NCBI RefSeq assembly: GCF_000949475.1
Contig: NZ_JRHC01000001.1
Location: forward strand, 682,001 to 746,000
Direction of reading: 5' to 3'
DNA: 64,000 nucleotides
Source: Draconibacterium sediminis
GTDB lineage: Bacteria; Bacteroidota; Bacteroidia; Bacteroidales; Prolixibacteraceae
Shown here: one piece after another, positions 48,522-57,553 of the stretch
Layout: each line of letters starts with the position of its first letter
Numbering within the stretch: the stretch's first letter is position 1
The notes under the pieces: generated by a model
Told to the model about the DNA's origin: nothing
What the model saw: the letters and a program-made list of their open reading frames with translations, nothing else
The model's database searches: none
Translations under genes and position numbers: made by a program

Positions 48522-50891
48522 ATGAAACCCATATATGCAATTTTATTGCTATTCTTTTCGTGTCAAATGGCCTGGGCAGAAGAGCCAGAGGACAACGATA
48601 AAAATAAAACCGATGCCATGCTTTTTGGCGATGTAAAATCGGGCGAAGAACATATTCCATTTGCAACTGTAACCATTAAAGGAACTACCATTGGTACTGC
48701 AGCAGATGCCACCGGGCATTTTAAAATGAGCCATTTACCGCTTGGTAAACAGGTGGTAGTAATTTCGGCCATTGGCTACCAAACGCTGGAAAAAGAAGTG
48801 AAAATGGAAGCCAAAAAAAGTATTACAATTTTGGCCGAGCTGGAACCGGATAATATTGGTATTGAACAGGTGGTGGTTTCGGCCGACAGAAATGCCAAAA
48901 GCCGCAAAGAAACGCCAACCATTGTAAACAGTATCAATCCAAAATTATTCGACCGTGTGCAAAGTGTTACCCTAAGCGAAGGACTGAATTTTTCGCCCGG
49001 ATTGCGAATGGAGAACAACTGCCAGAACTGTGGTTTTTCACAGGTACGTATGAACGGATTGGAAGGACCGTATTCGCAAATCCTTATAAACTCGCGCCCG
49101 GTGTTTAGCGGACTGGCCGGTGTTTATGGACTGGAGTTGATTCCCGCCAACATGATCGAACGGGTGGAGGTAATTCGTGGAGGCGGTTCATCGATGTACG
49201 GAAGTAACGCCATTGCCGGAACCATAAACCTAATCACAAAAGATCCGGTAACAAACAGTTTCGAAACCTCTGTAAACAATAGTTTTGTGGGCGCCGGAAG
49301 CGACTACGATGCAGTCAGCGATTACAACATTAACATTAACGGTTCGTTTGTAACCGACGATTATAAAACAGGAATGAGCATTTTTGGATTTCACCGGAAA
49401 CGCGATCCTTTTGATGCCAACAGAGATGGATTTTCGGAATTGGCAAGTATCAACAATACAACAATCGGGGCACGTTTTTACCAGCGTGTGGCAAACCGCG
49501 GAAAAATTACCGTCGATTATTTTAATATAAACGAAGACCGCCGTGGTGGAAATAAATACGAGCTTCCGTTACATGAGTCTGATATTTCGGAAAGTGTGCA
49601 GCATCAGATTAATTCTGGCGCTTTAAATTTTGACCAGCTGCTTCGTGATAACGATAAGTTTTCTGCTTTTGTATCGATGCAGGGGGTTGACCGCGGTTCG
49701 TATTACGGCGCCGAGCAAGATCCGTCGGCGTACGGGCACACCGAAGATTTAACTTATGCTGCGGGTTTGCAATACATTCGAAGTATTGGCTACCTGTTGT
49801 TTTCTCCGGCAACAATTACTTCCGGAATAGAAACAAGCGGTAGTTCGTTGAAAGATGAAAAATTGGGCTACTACGATGCTGCGGAAGATGTGCATTACGG
49901 AAATACCCAGATTGCTGACCAGGGAATGACCAATTACGGTGCGTTTGTGCAGTCGGAGTGGAAAACCGAAAAAGTAGTATTTAGTGCCGGTTTGCGCTAC
50001 GATCATTACAAAATTGAAGAAAAAATAGAACACAGCGACGATGTAAATGGCAACGTAATAAGTCCGCGGGTGAGTTTGTTGTATAATATTGCTGAACATT
50101 TGCAGTTCAGAAGTAGTTTTGGCCGTGGTTTCCGTGCGCCGCAGATTTTTGATGAGGACCTTCATATTGAAACTTCGGGATCGAGAAAAGTGCTTCACGA
50201 GAATGATCCGGATCTGAAACAGGAATCGTCAAATAGTTTTACGGCATCGATTGATTATTCAAACGAGTTTGGCGATTGGCAATACCAGCTGTTGGTAGAA
50301 GGATTTTACACCCAATTGGTTGATCCGTTTGCCAACGAATACGGTACGCCCGACGAAAACGGAACCGTTATTTACACCCGTGTAAATGCCGAAGACGGAG
50401 CTCGCGTGCAGGGAATTAATATTGAATTGAACGCCTCGCCATCGCAGAAATTCCAGTTGCAGTCCGGGTTTACCATTCAGAAAAGTGAATTTGAGGCCGA
50501 ACAGGAATTTGGCGAAAAACGCTTTTTCAGAACGCCAAATACATACGGTTATCTGAGTGCAAATATTAGCCCGACACCTGTTTTTGATATTGCTCTTACC
50601 GGAAATTACACGGGAAAAATGCTGGTGCCGTATTTTGGTCCGGAACTAGCAAATCCTGAAGTTGGCGAGCTTCGCGAAAGCGATTCTTTCTTCGACACAG
50701 GAATAAAACTCTGTTACCATTTCCGCTTGTCGGATTATATGAAAGTGGAGCTGAGCGGAGGTGTGAAAAATATCTTTAACAGTTATCAGGAAGATTTTGA
50801 TACAGGCATCGATCGTGATCCTTCGTATGTGTATGGACCACTATCTCCAAGAACTATTTATTTTGGGATAAAGATCGGGAGCTTGTATTAA
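48522..50891 (+). CDS. TonB-dependent receptor, CxxC-plug type (first of convergent pair)
   Basis: 789-residue outer-membrane receptor. Signal peptide 1-19 (SCQMAWAEE), a carboxypeptidase-regulatory-like domain (about 33-110; GDVKSGEEHIPFATVTIKG, DATGHFKMSHLPLG), plug (about 130-250) containing ENNCQNCGFSQVRMNGLEG, then YSQILINSRPVFSGLAGVYG and IERVEVIRGGGSSMYGSNAI, and a barrel ending in GIKIGSLY. The CxxC in the plug is shared with the convergent receptor at 50963. By family the receptor imports a scarce nutrient such as a metal complex; the adjoining His-rich protein supports metal, weakly. Confidence 0.9.
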   Translation: MKPIYAILLLFFSCQMAWAEEPEDNDKNKTDAMLFGDVKSGEEHIPFATVTIKGTTIGTAADATGHFKMSHLPLGKQVVVISAIGYQTLEKEVKMEAKKSITILAELEPDNIGIEQVVVSADRNAKSRKETPTIVNSINPKLFDRVQSVTLSEGLNFSPGLRMENNCQNCGFSQVRMNGLEGPYSQILINSRPVFSGLAGVYGLELIPANMIERVEVIRGGGSSMYGSNAIAGTINLITKDPVTNSFETSVNNSFVGAGSDYDAVSDYNININGSFVTDDYKTGMSIFGFHRKRDPFDANRDGFSELASINNTTIGARFYQRVANRGKITVDYFNINEDRRGGNKYELPLHESDISESVQHQINSGALNFDQLLRDNDKFSAFVSMQGVDRGSYYGAEQDPSAYGHTEDLTYAAGLQYIRSIGYLLFSPATITSGIETSGSSLKDEKLGYYDAAEDVHYGNTQIADQGMTNYGAFVQSEWKTEKVVFSAGLRYDHYKIEEKIEHSDDVNGNVISPRVSLLYNIAEHLQFRSSFGRGFRAPQIFDEDLHIETSGSRKVLHENDPDLKQESSNSFTASIDYSNEFGDWQYQLLVEGFYTQLVDPFANEYGTPDENGTVIYTRVNAEDGARVQGINIELNASPSQKFQLQSGFTIQKSEFEAEQEFGEKRFFRTPNTYGYLSANISPTPVFDIALTGNYTGKMLVPYFGPELANPEVGELRESDSFFDTGIKLCYHFRLSDYMKVELSGGVKNIFNSYQEDFDTGIDRDPSYVYGPLSPRTIYFGIKIGSLY

Positions 50892-50923
50892 CCTGATTTA
50901 GACTTTTAAATACATGCTTTATG

Positions 50924-50955
50924 GCTGCCTGGCGAATGTGCCGGGCAGCTTTCTT
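50924..50955. terminator. Terminator between convergent TonB receptor genes
   Basis: Stem GCTGCCTGG (50924-50932) / CCGGGCAGC (50941-50949) with one T-G pair, then a T-rich tail; likely serves the rightward gene and may serve both. Confidence 0.7.
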
Positions 50956-50962
50956 ATGCTTT

Positions 50963-53296
50963 TTAGTTAAACAGTTTAATACCAAAGAAAACCGATCGCG
51001 GTTTTGCGGGGCCATAAACATAACCACTGTCGCGGTTTTTACCTTTGTCGAAATCATCCTGGTAATTATCGAACAGGTTACTTACGCCGCCAAATATCTC
51101 AATTGATGAATCGATTCGTTTTAACCCGAAAGTATAACCCACTTTTACATTGGTTTCCATAAACGATGGCGAATCAAAAAGTACGTCCTGGTCAATTGTT
51201 CCCGCATCGCCGGGCAACCCGTAATGAGGAACCAGCATAGTTCCGGTGTACACTCCTGACAGCGATGCGCTGAACCGGTTCGTCGGCGTCCAGGTAAGGG
51301 TGTAGTAGCCGTAAGTTTCGGGAGTACGCAAATACTTTTTCTCCCCCCGCAATTCTTCCGACCAGCTAACGGCATCGCCATATTCGCTGCGTTGTACCGT
51401 TATTCCTCCTTCAATTTGCAATTTGCGGTCGAAATTGGCGCGTGCTTCAAAAGTTGCTCCGTAAACCTGGCTATTTCCGCCGTTTCGTTTTTCCATCAAT
51501 GAATTTCCGGCGTTATCGGTACCCACTTCTTCCAAAACAAAAGCATCTTTTAATTGGGTGTAAAAACCTTCCAGCGTAAATCCAATAATGTGTTTTTCGG
51601 TGGGTTTATCCCAGTTTAGCGACGCACTTAAACTTTGCGAACGTTCTTCTTCCAGATCGTCGGCCAGTTCGATGGTTTGAATTCCACCGCCTGCAAAAGC
51701 AATGTGCATATCGGCATCAAAGGCCTGTGGCGCACGAAATCCGGTCGACCACGACAGGCGTAACTGGGTGTACGAATCGGGTTTTAAAAGCAACGAAACC
51801 CGCGGGTTCAATACCAGCTTATCAACAAAATTGTGTTTGTCGGCACGAACTCCGGCCAAGAGCGTTGTTTTTTGGGTAATCGACCAGTCGCTTTGAATAA
51901 AGGCACCAAAGTTTTTGGTTTGCTGATCGATCAAATAATCGTAAGCCGTAATTTCATCAAAAACATCGTCGTAAATAAACTCGGTCCCAACAGTAAGTAT
52001 GTTCGTTCCGGCACCTACAAAATCGTTTATGGCATGGTTTAGCTGAGCACCAAACTGAACGGTTGAGTTTTTTGAATCGCCGTAAGGTGGCGCATTGTTG
52101 TAGTCTTGTAATTCCTGGCCACCATCGGGTGCAATTCCGGTAAAATGGTCGCGTTGTGTGTATTGGCCGGCAGAGTAAAGAACAAAACTGGTGCGCATTG
52201 TCGGGTTGTAAGTGTAATCAATTCCACCCATTAAAACATTATGCGTTCGTTCTTCCGATTGTTTTGCCTGATAGGCCGGCCCGTCAATCATTTCCCCACC
52301 ATAGCGGTACTCGTAAGTGCTCGAGAAATTGGCTTCAATCTTCTGGTCTTCGTCGATTTGGAAGAAGGAATTTATTCCAAACGAATTATTTTTTATTTCC
52401 GGGAGTTCAGAGTAATTATCGTCGTTTGCATCAAAAGCATCACGCTGGCGGTGAAAAGCATACATCGACATTCCTGCATTACGTTTTTGCGATAAGGCGG
52501 TTAATGTAGCGCTTACATTGTAGTCGAGTGCATCGTTGCCGATAATGGAATTGTTTGAGGTAACTTCATACGAATTTCGCTGCGGCAGTTTGGTAATGAT
52601 ATTTACCGTTCCGCCAATGGCGCTCGACCCGTACAGAGCAGAGGCACCTCCGCGAACAACTTCTATGCGTTCAACCATTTCGGTGGGCAGTTGCTCAAGT
52701 CCGTAAAGCCCGGTAAGCGGACTAAAAACAGAGCGACCATTAATTAATATCTGGCTGTAGGCGCCGCCCAAGCCGTTCATTCGTAACTGGGTGTAGTTGC
52801 AGGTTTGGCAGTCGGTTTCCATGCGCAATCCGGGTTGAAAACTCAGTGATTCAGCAATGGTTTGTGCCGCTACTTTTTCAATGGTTTGGGCATCCAATAC
52901 ATTAACAATCACAGCACTTTCGGTTTGGCGTTTAAATGTTTTTGTGCCGGTAATTACCACTTCGTCCATGTGAATGACGTCTTCTTCCAGATCGAACTTA
53001 ACCTCAACGGTTTCGCCGGCTTTTAATACCACTTGCTTTTTGCTTTCCTTGTAACCGATCATCTTGGCAACAATGGTAAATTCACCAATCGGAAGATCAA
53101 CCATCATATAGTGGCCGGTAACATCGGTTGTTGTTCCGTAGTTGGTATCTTCAAGGTAAATATTTACGAACGGAATGTGCTGACCTTTCGAAACAACATG
53201 CCCGATAATTACAGCATCGTAATGTTCTTTCTGCGCAAAGACAAATGGCGAAATAAACAGCAAAAGAAGACTAAGGGTAAGTATTTTAAATTTCAT
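50963..53296 (-). CDS. TonB-dependent receptor, CxxC-plug type (second of convergent pair)
   Basis: 777-residue receptor, paralogue of the one it faces. Signal peptide (SPFVFAQ), carboxypeptidase-regulatory-like domain (about 30-105; GHVVSKGQHIPFVNIYLED, DVTGHYMMVDLPIGEF), plug with ETDCQTCNYTQLRMNGLGG and IERIEVVRGGASALYGSSAI, and a barrel ending in FFGIKLFN. I begin at ATG 53296 (MKFKILTLS), three codons inside a longer reading that starts with a non-ATG codon. The plugs of the pair share NC/DC-x-x-C plus PYSQ/AYSQ-ILIN, so both belong to one ligand class. Convergent arrangement suggests duplication with inversion. Confidence 0.9.
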   Translation of the reverse strand: MKFKILTLSLLLLFISPFVFAQKEHYDAVIIGHVVSKGQHIPFVNIYLEDTNYGTTTDVTGHYMMVDLPIGEFTIVAKMIGYKESKKQVVLKAGETVEVKFDLEEDVIHMDEVVITGTKTFKRQTESAVIVNVLDAQTIEKVAAQTIAESLSFQPGLRMETDCQTCNYTQLRMNGLGGAYSQILINGRSVFSPLTGLYGLEQLPTEMVERIEVVRGGASALYGSSAIGGTVNIITKLPQRNSYEVTSNNSIIGNDALDYNVSATLTALSQKRNAGMSMYAFHRQRDAFDANDDNYSELPEIKNNSFGINSFFQIDEDQKIEANFSSTYEYRYGGEMIDGPAYQAKQSEERTHNVLMGGIDYTYNPTMRTSFVLYSAGQYTQRDHFTGIAPDGGQELQDYNNAPPYGDSKNSTVQFGAQLNHAINDFVGAGTNILTVGTEFIYDDVFDEITAYDYLIDQQTKNFGAFIQSDWSITQKTTLLAGVRADKHNFVDKLVLNPRVSLLLKPDSYTQLRLSWSTGFRAPQAFDADMHIAFAGGGIQTIELADDLEEERSQSLSASLNWDKPTEKHIIGFTLEGFYTQLKDAFVLEEVGTDNAGNSLMEKRNGGNSQVYGATFEARANFDRKLQIEGGITVQRSEYGDAVSWSEELRGEKKYLRTPETYGYYTLTWTPTNRFSASLSGVYTGTMLVPHYGLPGDAGTIDQDVLFDSPSFMETNVKVGYTFGLKRIDSSIEIFGGVSNLFDNYQDDFDKGKNRDSGYVYGPAKPRSVFFGIKLFN

Positions 53297-53418
53297 AATA
53301 ATCAATGTTTAGTCTATTCAAACAAAATAATTACCATCGTGTTCGCACTTGCGTATTTAAATTTTGTTTTTCCGCCAGTTCTTAAAATTCAATAAAAAAC
53401 ATGGATTTGTTTAAGGGA

Positions 53419-53449
53419 TTTGCCACCGGGTAAAAGATTATTATTTTTG
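53419..53449 (+). promoter_or_regulatory. Full-consensus Bacteroidota promoter
   Basis: TTTG at 53419-53422 and TATTTTTG at 53442-53449 with 19-base spacing, 40 bases before the ATG at 53490. Best promoter in the window. Confidence 0.75.
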
Positions 53450-53489
53450 TTTCGTTTTAAATGATGGCAGAACAAAAAAAATAAAGTTT

Positions 53490-54392
53490 ATGAGTAGCCA
53501 GATTGATGCGATGCAGAAAGATTCGAAAGACATGAGGAACAATATAATTGTTGTTGTTCTTGCTGTGGTATTGGCAGTTGTGTTGGTGTTGTTCTTTTTG
53601 CAACGACGCGATCATAAAGTGATGATGACCGAAATCAAGGCTGAAAAAGACTCCATTCAATATCAGTTAACCGAAATTGCTGCCAGTTATGATTCGTTAA
53701 AAACCGAGAACGATACGATTAGCGAGCAGTTGTTTGTGGCACAAAACAAGGTAAAAGATTTGCTGATTGAGGTGGAGCAGACCAAAAAAGTAAGCTTCTC
53801 GAAAATTTCGGACTACCAGAAGCAGGTAACCACTTTGCGCGGAATTATGCGCGATTTTGTGGTGCAAATTGATTCGCTTAACCGGCGTAACGAAGAGCTG
53901 ATGGCCGAAAACCGTGAGGTTAAACAACAATACCGGGAGGTTGAACAAACCAATCAACAATTGAATCAGGAAAAAGAACGCCTGCAACAAAACCTGAAAC
54001 GGGCTGCCATGCTTGAAACGCGCCAGTTAGTTGCAGAGCCCTTAAATACCCGTAGCAAGGAGACCAAATTTGCCAAACGTACGGCCAAGGTTCGTATTTA
54101 TTTTGTGCTAGGGCAAAATGCTACTGCCAAACGCGGCCCAAAGCAGATTTATGTGCGAATTATGCGCCCCGATCAGCTGTTGATGGTGAAATCGGAAAAC
54201 GATGTTTTTCAGTTTGAAGATTTAAAAATTCAATATTCGGCAATGCGCGAGGTCGTTTACGAAGGACAGGATTTACCGGTAGCTATTTTCTGGGACAATA
54301 CCAACGAACCCGAAATGATGCCGGGAACTTATACAGTTAACCTGTTTGCCGATGGAAACGAAATTGGCGAAACAACCTTTGAGATCCAGTAA
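53490..54392 (+). CDS. Membrane-anchored coiled-coil protein with C-terminal beta domain
   Basis: 300-residue protein: short N-terminal cytoplasmic part, one membrane helix (about 19-41, NIIVVVLAVVLAVVLVLFF), a long coiled coil (about 50-185, with MTEIKAEKDSIQYQL and VKQQYREVEQTNQQLNQEKERLQQNL), and a C-terminal immunoglobulin-like beta domain (YFVLGQNATAKRGPKQIYV, GTYTVNLFADGNEI). The coiled-coil stalk would hold the last domain far from the membrane. No family name recognised beyond a Bacteroidota conserved hypothetical. A full-consensus promoter lies upstream. A similar coiled-coil protein is encoded at 56461, with a different C-terminal domain. Confidence 0.75.
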   Translation: MSSQIDAMQKDSKDMRNNIIVVVLAVVLAVVLVLFFLQRRDHKVMMTEIKAEKDSIQYQLTEIAASYDSLKTENDTISEQLFVAQNKVKDLLIEVEQTKKVSFSKISDYQKQVTTLRGIMRDFVVQIDSLNRRNEELMAENREVKQQYREVEQTNQQLNQEKERLQQNLKRAAMLETRQLVAEPLNTRSKETKFAKRTAKVRIYFVLGQNATAKRGPKQIYVRIMRPDQLLMVKSENDVFQFEDLKIQYSAMREVVYEGQDLPVAIFWDNTNEPEMMPGTYTVNLFADGNEIGETTFEIQ

Positions 54393-54488
54393 TTGGTAAA
54401 AAACGAGATTTTGTTCAGCAGGCAATACCTGACTTTCCTTTAAAAATCAAACCTTTTCAGTAATTCAAAAACTGTAAAGATCTATTCT

Positions 54489-55268
54489 ATGGCAACATTT
54501 TTATTCGATAAAATAATATTTGGGCCGGTAAAAAGCCGCCGTTTGGGTGTTTCGCTGGGTATAAACTTGCTGCCTACAGAAGCAAAAGTTTGTTCATTTG
54601 ATTGTATTTACTGCGAGTGTGGTTTTACACCCGGCGAATACAAGGAAAAAGTTTCTTTCCCGTCGCGTGCCGACGTGAAAATGCGCCTTGAAGTGAAACT
54701 GCACGAAATGGTTGCTGCCAACGAACTCCCCGATGTAATTACCTTTGCCGGAAATGGCGAACCAACTTTGCATCCCGAGTTTGCCGGAATTATTGACGAT
54801 ACCATTGCTTTGCGGGATGAATTTACTCCGGATGCCCGTATTGCTGTGCTTTCCAATGCAACTATGATTCACCGCAAATCGGTTTTTGAGGCTTTGCTGA
54901 AAATAAAAGACAACATTCAGAAACTGGATTCGGCTTTTGAAGAAACCGTAAAGTTGCTCGATTGCCCAAAAGGGAATTTCAAGCTCTCGGATACCATCGA
55001 ACAATTGATCGCTTTTAATGGGAAGGTAATTATTCAAACCATGTTTTTGCGCGGAACTTATAAAGGCAAAACCATTGATAATACCACTGAAAAAGAGATT
55101 TCGGCATGGATTGATTTGCTAAAAAAAATAAAGCCCCTACAGGTAATGATTTATACGATTGCCCGCGATACCCCGATTGAAACACTTGAAAAAGTTTCGT
55201 TGGAAGATTTGAATGGTATTGCCGAACGCGTGCGTGAAGCCGGTTTTGATGTGCAGGTTTCGGGGTAA
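54489..55268 (+). CDS. Radical SAM protein
   Basis: 259-residue radical SAM enzyme. The iron-sulfur cluster motif is CSFDCIYCECG (Cys at 35, 39, 42), preceded by FGPVKSRRLGVSLGINLLP, a motif shared with the COG0731-type Fe-S oxidoreductases related to wyosine-synthesis proteins. FAGNGEPTLHPEF is the conserved SAM-binding region. The C-terminal part is short, with no second cluster. The exact reaction is unknown; tRNA modification is one possibility by family. It is 97 bases downstream of the coiled-coil gene. Confidence 0.88.
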   Translation: MATFLFDKIIFGPVKSRRLGVSLGINLLPTEAKVCSFDCIYCECGFTPGEYKEKVSFPSRADVKMRLEVKLHEMVAANELPDVITFAGNGEPTLHPEFAGIIDDTIALRDEFTPDARIAVLSNATMIHRKSVFEALLKIKDNIQKLDSAFEETVKLLDCPKGNFKLSDTIEQLIAFNGKVIIQTMFLRGTYKGKTIDNTTEKEISAWIDLLKKIKPLQVMIYTIARDTPIETLEKVSLEDLNGIAERVREAGFDVQVSG

Positions 55269-55370
55269 TCAGGGAGGATCGCTTCAGCCTCTTAAGGCTT
55301 TCTATTGACAGCTTCTATGGGGCTCTGAAGCAAGCGCATCACTTCGCATGAGGTTTTACTTTAAACACGA

Positions 55371-55399
55371 AAAAAGGCTGCCCGAATTAACGGACAGCC
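55371..55399 (-). terminator. Leftward terminator of DUF4382 lipoprotein gene
   Basis: GGCTGCCCG / CGGACAGCC stem with one mismatch; six T on the minus strand. Further left, GCTTCAG (55281-55287) and CTGAAGC (55325-55331) form a longer-range inverted repeat. Confidence 0.65.
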
Positions 55400-55467
55400 C
55401 ATACTTGAAAACCACTAAGCTTAACCAAACTGATTGATTACAGATTGATCCTCACTCTTGCAACCAT

Positions 55468-56328
55468 TTACGGCTCAGGGGTTAAAACAAAGTCAATCTG
55501 GGTTGATTGTCCTTTTAATACATCCACATTCCATATCGTATCGGTCAGGAAACTATCCTGCTCTGCAATCATATAATACGTTCCTTCAGGTATTCCAATA
55601 AGTTTATACATACCCATTTCATCGGTAAAGGCAGTGGTAATTAAACTGTCTTCTTCAATGTCGTTCACCTCTGTCCAAAGATTAACAGCAGTGTTAGGTA
55701 AAAGTACATTCGACGTATCGCTAATAGTTCCTTCAATTCTTCCGGCACGGTCGAGCAGTACACAACGAACAACCGGTTTGAAATTAAAACCATTAATCAT
55801 TCCGCCTTTCCAGTTGCCTTTGGCTACAAACGATTTGCTAACATCAAAGTCAAGTAATACGTCTGAAGTTTCGCCGCTGTTAATTGTTAAAGCCGGCTCG
55901 ATTTTAATTTTTAAACCACTGCTTGAACCGCTTGGTATTTTCAAATCAAATACAGTTTCATCAGTTAGTATTACTTCAGCATCAACTACATGCATACGTA
56001 TCATGTCGTAAGTTCCGGCCTCCAGTTCAACCGATGCCAGTTGTTCGGTAATTCCGTTTGTAAGGGTGAGCAGATCCACCTCAAAAGGTTCTACCATAAT
56101 TGGAATAAACGATGACTCAGTAGTATCGCTTTCCTGTTTTCTGATTTCAACTTTGTCAATTGTTACAATGGTTTGAGACACCAGTTCAATTGGGAATGGC
56201 GCATCGGTAAGATACACGTTAACTTTCCCTTTTCCTTCCGGAAAATTTATTGTTTCACTATCGTTACATGCTACCATTAATAATATTCCCAATACAATTG
56301 TCGTAAGTGCTAATCCAAATTTCTTCAT
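55468..56328 (-). CDS. DUF4382 lipoprotein with carboxypeptidase-regulatory-like domain
   Basis: 286-residue lipoprotein (lipobox LMVAC), starting at MKKFGLALTT (ATG 56328), which has GAAGAAGAC directly before it. The DUF4382 domain spans about 30-180 (GKVNVYLTDAPFPIELVSQTIVTIDKVEI, GTYDMIRMHVVDAEVIL) and a C-terminal carboxypeptidase-like or CNA-B-like beta domain about 195-286 (GRIEGTISDTSNVLLP, DEMGMYKLIGIPEGTYYMIAEQ). DUF4382 is of unknown function and usually extracytoplasmic. It lies downstream of the coiled-coil gene at 56461, separated by a terminator-like hairpin, so a shared transcript with attenuation is possible. Confidence 0.87.
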   Translation of the reverse strand: MKKFGLALTTIVLGILLMVACNDSETINFPEGKGKVNVYLTDAPFPIELVSQTIVTIDKVEIRKQESDTTESSFIPIMVEPFEVDLLTLTNGITEQLASVELEAGTYDMIRMHVVDAEVILTDETVFDLKIPSGSSSGLKIKIEPALTINSGETSDVLLDFDVSKSFVAKGNWKGGMINGFNFKPVVRCVLLDRAGRIEGTISDTSNVLLPNTAVNLWTEVNDIEEDSLITTAFTDEMGMYKLIGIPEGTYYMIAEQDSFLTDTIWNVDVLKGQSTQIDFVLTPEP

Positions 56329-56399
56329 GTCTTCTTCGTTTATGTTTTCTAATAAATGTGATTTGTTTTCGCATACCGCGTGGGTAGTTTTGCACGTTA

Positions 56400-56447
56400 A
56401 AAACAAAAGCAGAAGGGAACAACCTCTGTTGCCCACGCTTCTGCTTT
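56400..56447 (-). terminator. Nested hairpin terminator between coiled-coil and DUF4382 genes
   Basis: Outer stem AAAGCAGAAG (56406-56415) / CTTCTGCTTT (56438-56447), inner stem of GGGAACAAC with GTTGCCC; T-rich on the minus side. Strength fits partial termination between the two genes. Confidence 0.6.
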
Positions 56448-56460
56448 CAGCAAACCTATA

Positions 56461-57375
56461 TTATTTAATTTCTATTACCGCATATTTCGAGATCTTCCAG
56501 AATTCATCCGGATTATCAATGTTCAGATAAGCAATTACTCCATCTTGTTCAACAAAAGAGTATGAACTATCCGGGTGTTCTGAAATGATTGTTGCTTCGT
56601 TCGAAAACAAAGGGATACTTTTGGTTTCCTGAATATTCAGTTCAGTAAAATAGTCCTCGTCCAGGTTTCTTTTCAGTTTAACCTGTTTTCCCAATCCTAA
56701 AAAACCACCGCCTTTGGTCAAAACGTTATGTTCTTCCAGCTCTTTATAGGTTCCGTAGGCAACAAAACCTTTGTTTAGCTGGTAAATTTTTTCGTCAATA
56801 AGCTGTTGCTGTTGTATTAATGTATCTTGTTTTGCCTGAAGAACGACCTGCATTGTGTCAATGGTTTGCGACATATCGGCCAGCATAACATCGCGCTCTT
56901 CAATTTGCTGTTGAAGTGCAACAATTTGTGTATTTTGTTCCTCAATACTTTGATTTAGGGCCGCAATTTTCTTTTTGAATGAACTGATCTCGATACCGGA
57001 TTTTTTTAGTTTTCGTTCCAGCTCTGCAATGTGCTCGCTGCTTTTTTCCAGCATATCATTCATCAGGGCGATATCTTCAACAATCGCTTGCTTTCGGTCG
57101 TAGTTCCCCTCTTTTTGCGACTCCACTGATAAAACCTGACGTTTTTCTTTAATAAATTTCAGGTTTTGCTCAATTTCATCAAAAGCACCTACCAGCTCAT
57201 TCACCATCGAATCGCGTTCCTGCAGTTCCTGGTTTATACCGGCATTTTGTACTTGAAGTTCGTTAATTTCGGTTGTTTTTTGCGTGTAGGTTGAAATGCC
57301 AACCAAAGCAGCAATAACTATTATTACCACTAAACCAATGCTAATTGCATTTTGTATTTTTCTATTCATTTTCAT
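56461..57375 (-). CDS. Membrane-anchored coiled-coil protein
   Basis: 304-residue protein read from ATG 57375, which has the only textbook Shine-Dalgarno of the region (GAGGAGGAAATAGTC before it); the earlier in-frame ATG at 57441 has none and overlaps a promoter-like site. One membrane helix (about 12-30, GLVVIIVIAALVGIS), then an extended coiled coil to about 210 (DSMVNELVGAFDEIEQNLKF, EEQNTQIVALQQQIEERDVM), then a small C-terminal globular domain (AYGTYKELEEHNVLTKGGGF). Resembles other Bacteroidota envelope coiled-coil proteins; function unknown. Context suggests it is the target of the sigma-54 regulator encoded upstream. Confidence 0.75.
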   Translation of the reverse strand: MKMNRKIQNAISIGLVVIIVIAALVGISTYTQKTTEINELQVQNAGINQELQERDSMVNELVGAFDEIEQNLKFIKEKRQVLSVESQKEGNYDRKQAIVEDIALMNDMLEKSSEHIAELERKLKKSGIEISSFKKKIAALNQSIEEQNTQIVALQQQIEERDVMLADMSQTIDTMQVVLQAKQDTLIQQQQLIDEKIYQLNKGFVAYGTYKELEEHNVLTKGGGFLGLGKQVKLKRNLDEDYFTELNIQETKSIPLFSNEATIISEHPDSSYSFVEQDGVIAYLNIDNPDEFWKISKYAVIEIK

Positions 57376-57425
57376 GACTATTTCCTCCTCATTAGTTTTT
57401 TTTTGGATATTTTGATTCGTAATAG

Positions 57426-57440
57426 CCAATTCTTGTGCCA
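57426..57440 (-). promoter_or_regulatory. Imperfect sigma-54-like promoter
   Basis: On the minus strand TGGCACAAGAATTGG fits the -24 element TGGCAC with five-base spacing to TTGG, one base off TTGC at -12. It lies 51 bases before the ATG at 57375 and downstream of twin palindromes, as expected for sigma-54 control, but the -12 mismatch keeps it uncertain. Confidence 0.4.
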
Positions 57441-57505
57441 TTAAAATCGCAAATACGTAATGAGTTGAAAATGAATGTGGAGGGAAAGTGGGGGAGAATA
57501 GAATA

Positions 57506-57540
57506 CTATCAATATGATAGAGATATTATCAAAATGATAA
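57506..57540. promoter_or_regulatory. Twin 15-bp palindromes, likely activator site
   Basis: CTATCAATATGATAG (57506-57520) and TTATCAAAATGATAA (57526-57540) are each near-perfect palindromes with consensus TATCA-N3-TGATA and are 20 bases apart, i.e. on the same DNA face. They sit 66-115 bases upstream of the sigma-54-like promoter and just past the stop of the sigma-54 activator gene, the usual place of an enhancer site. Confidence 0.6.
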
Positions 57541-57553
57541 TCTTGAGAATCTA

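Noticed and set aside
53297-53305. Non-ATG start three codons upstream for the second CxxC TonB receptor
   Set aside because: ATG at 53296 gives a standard signal peptide and the extra residues are not needed.
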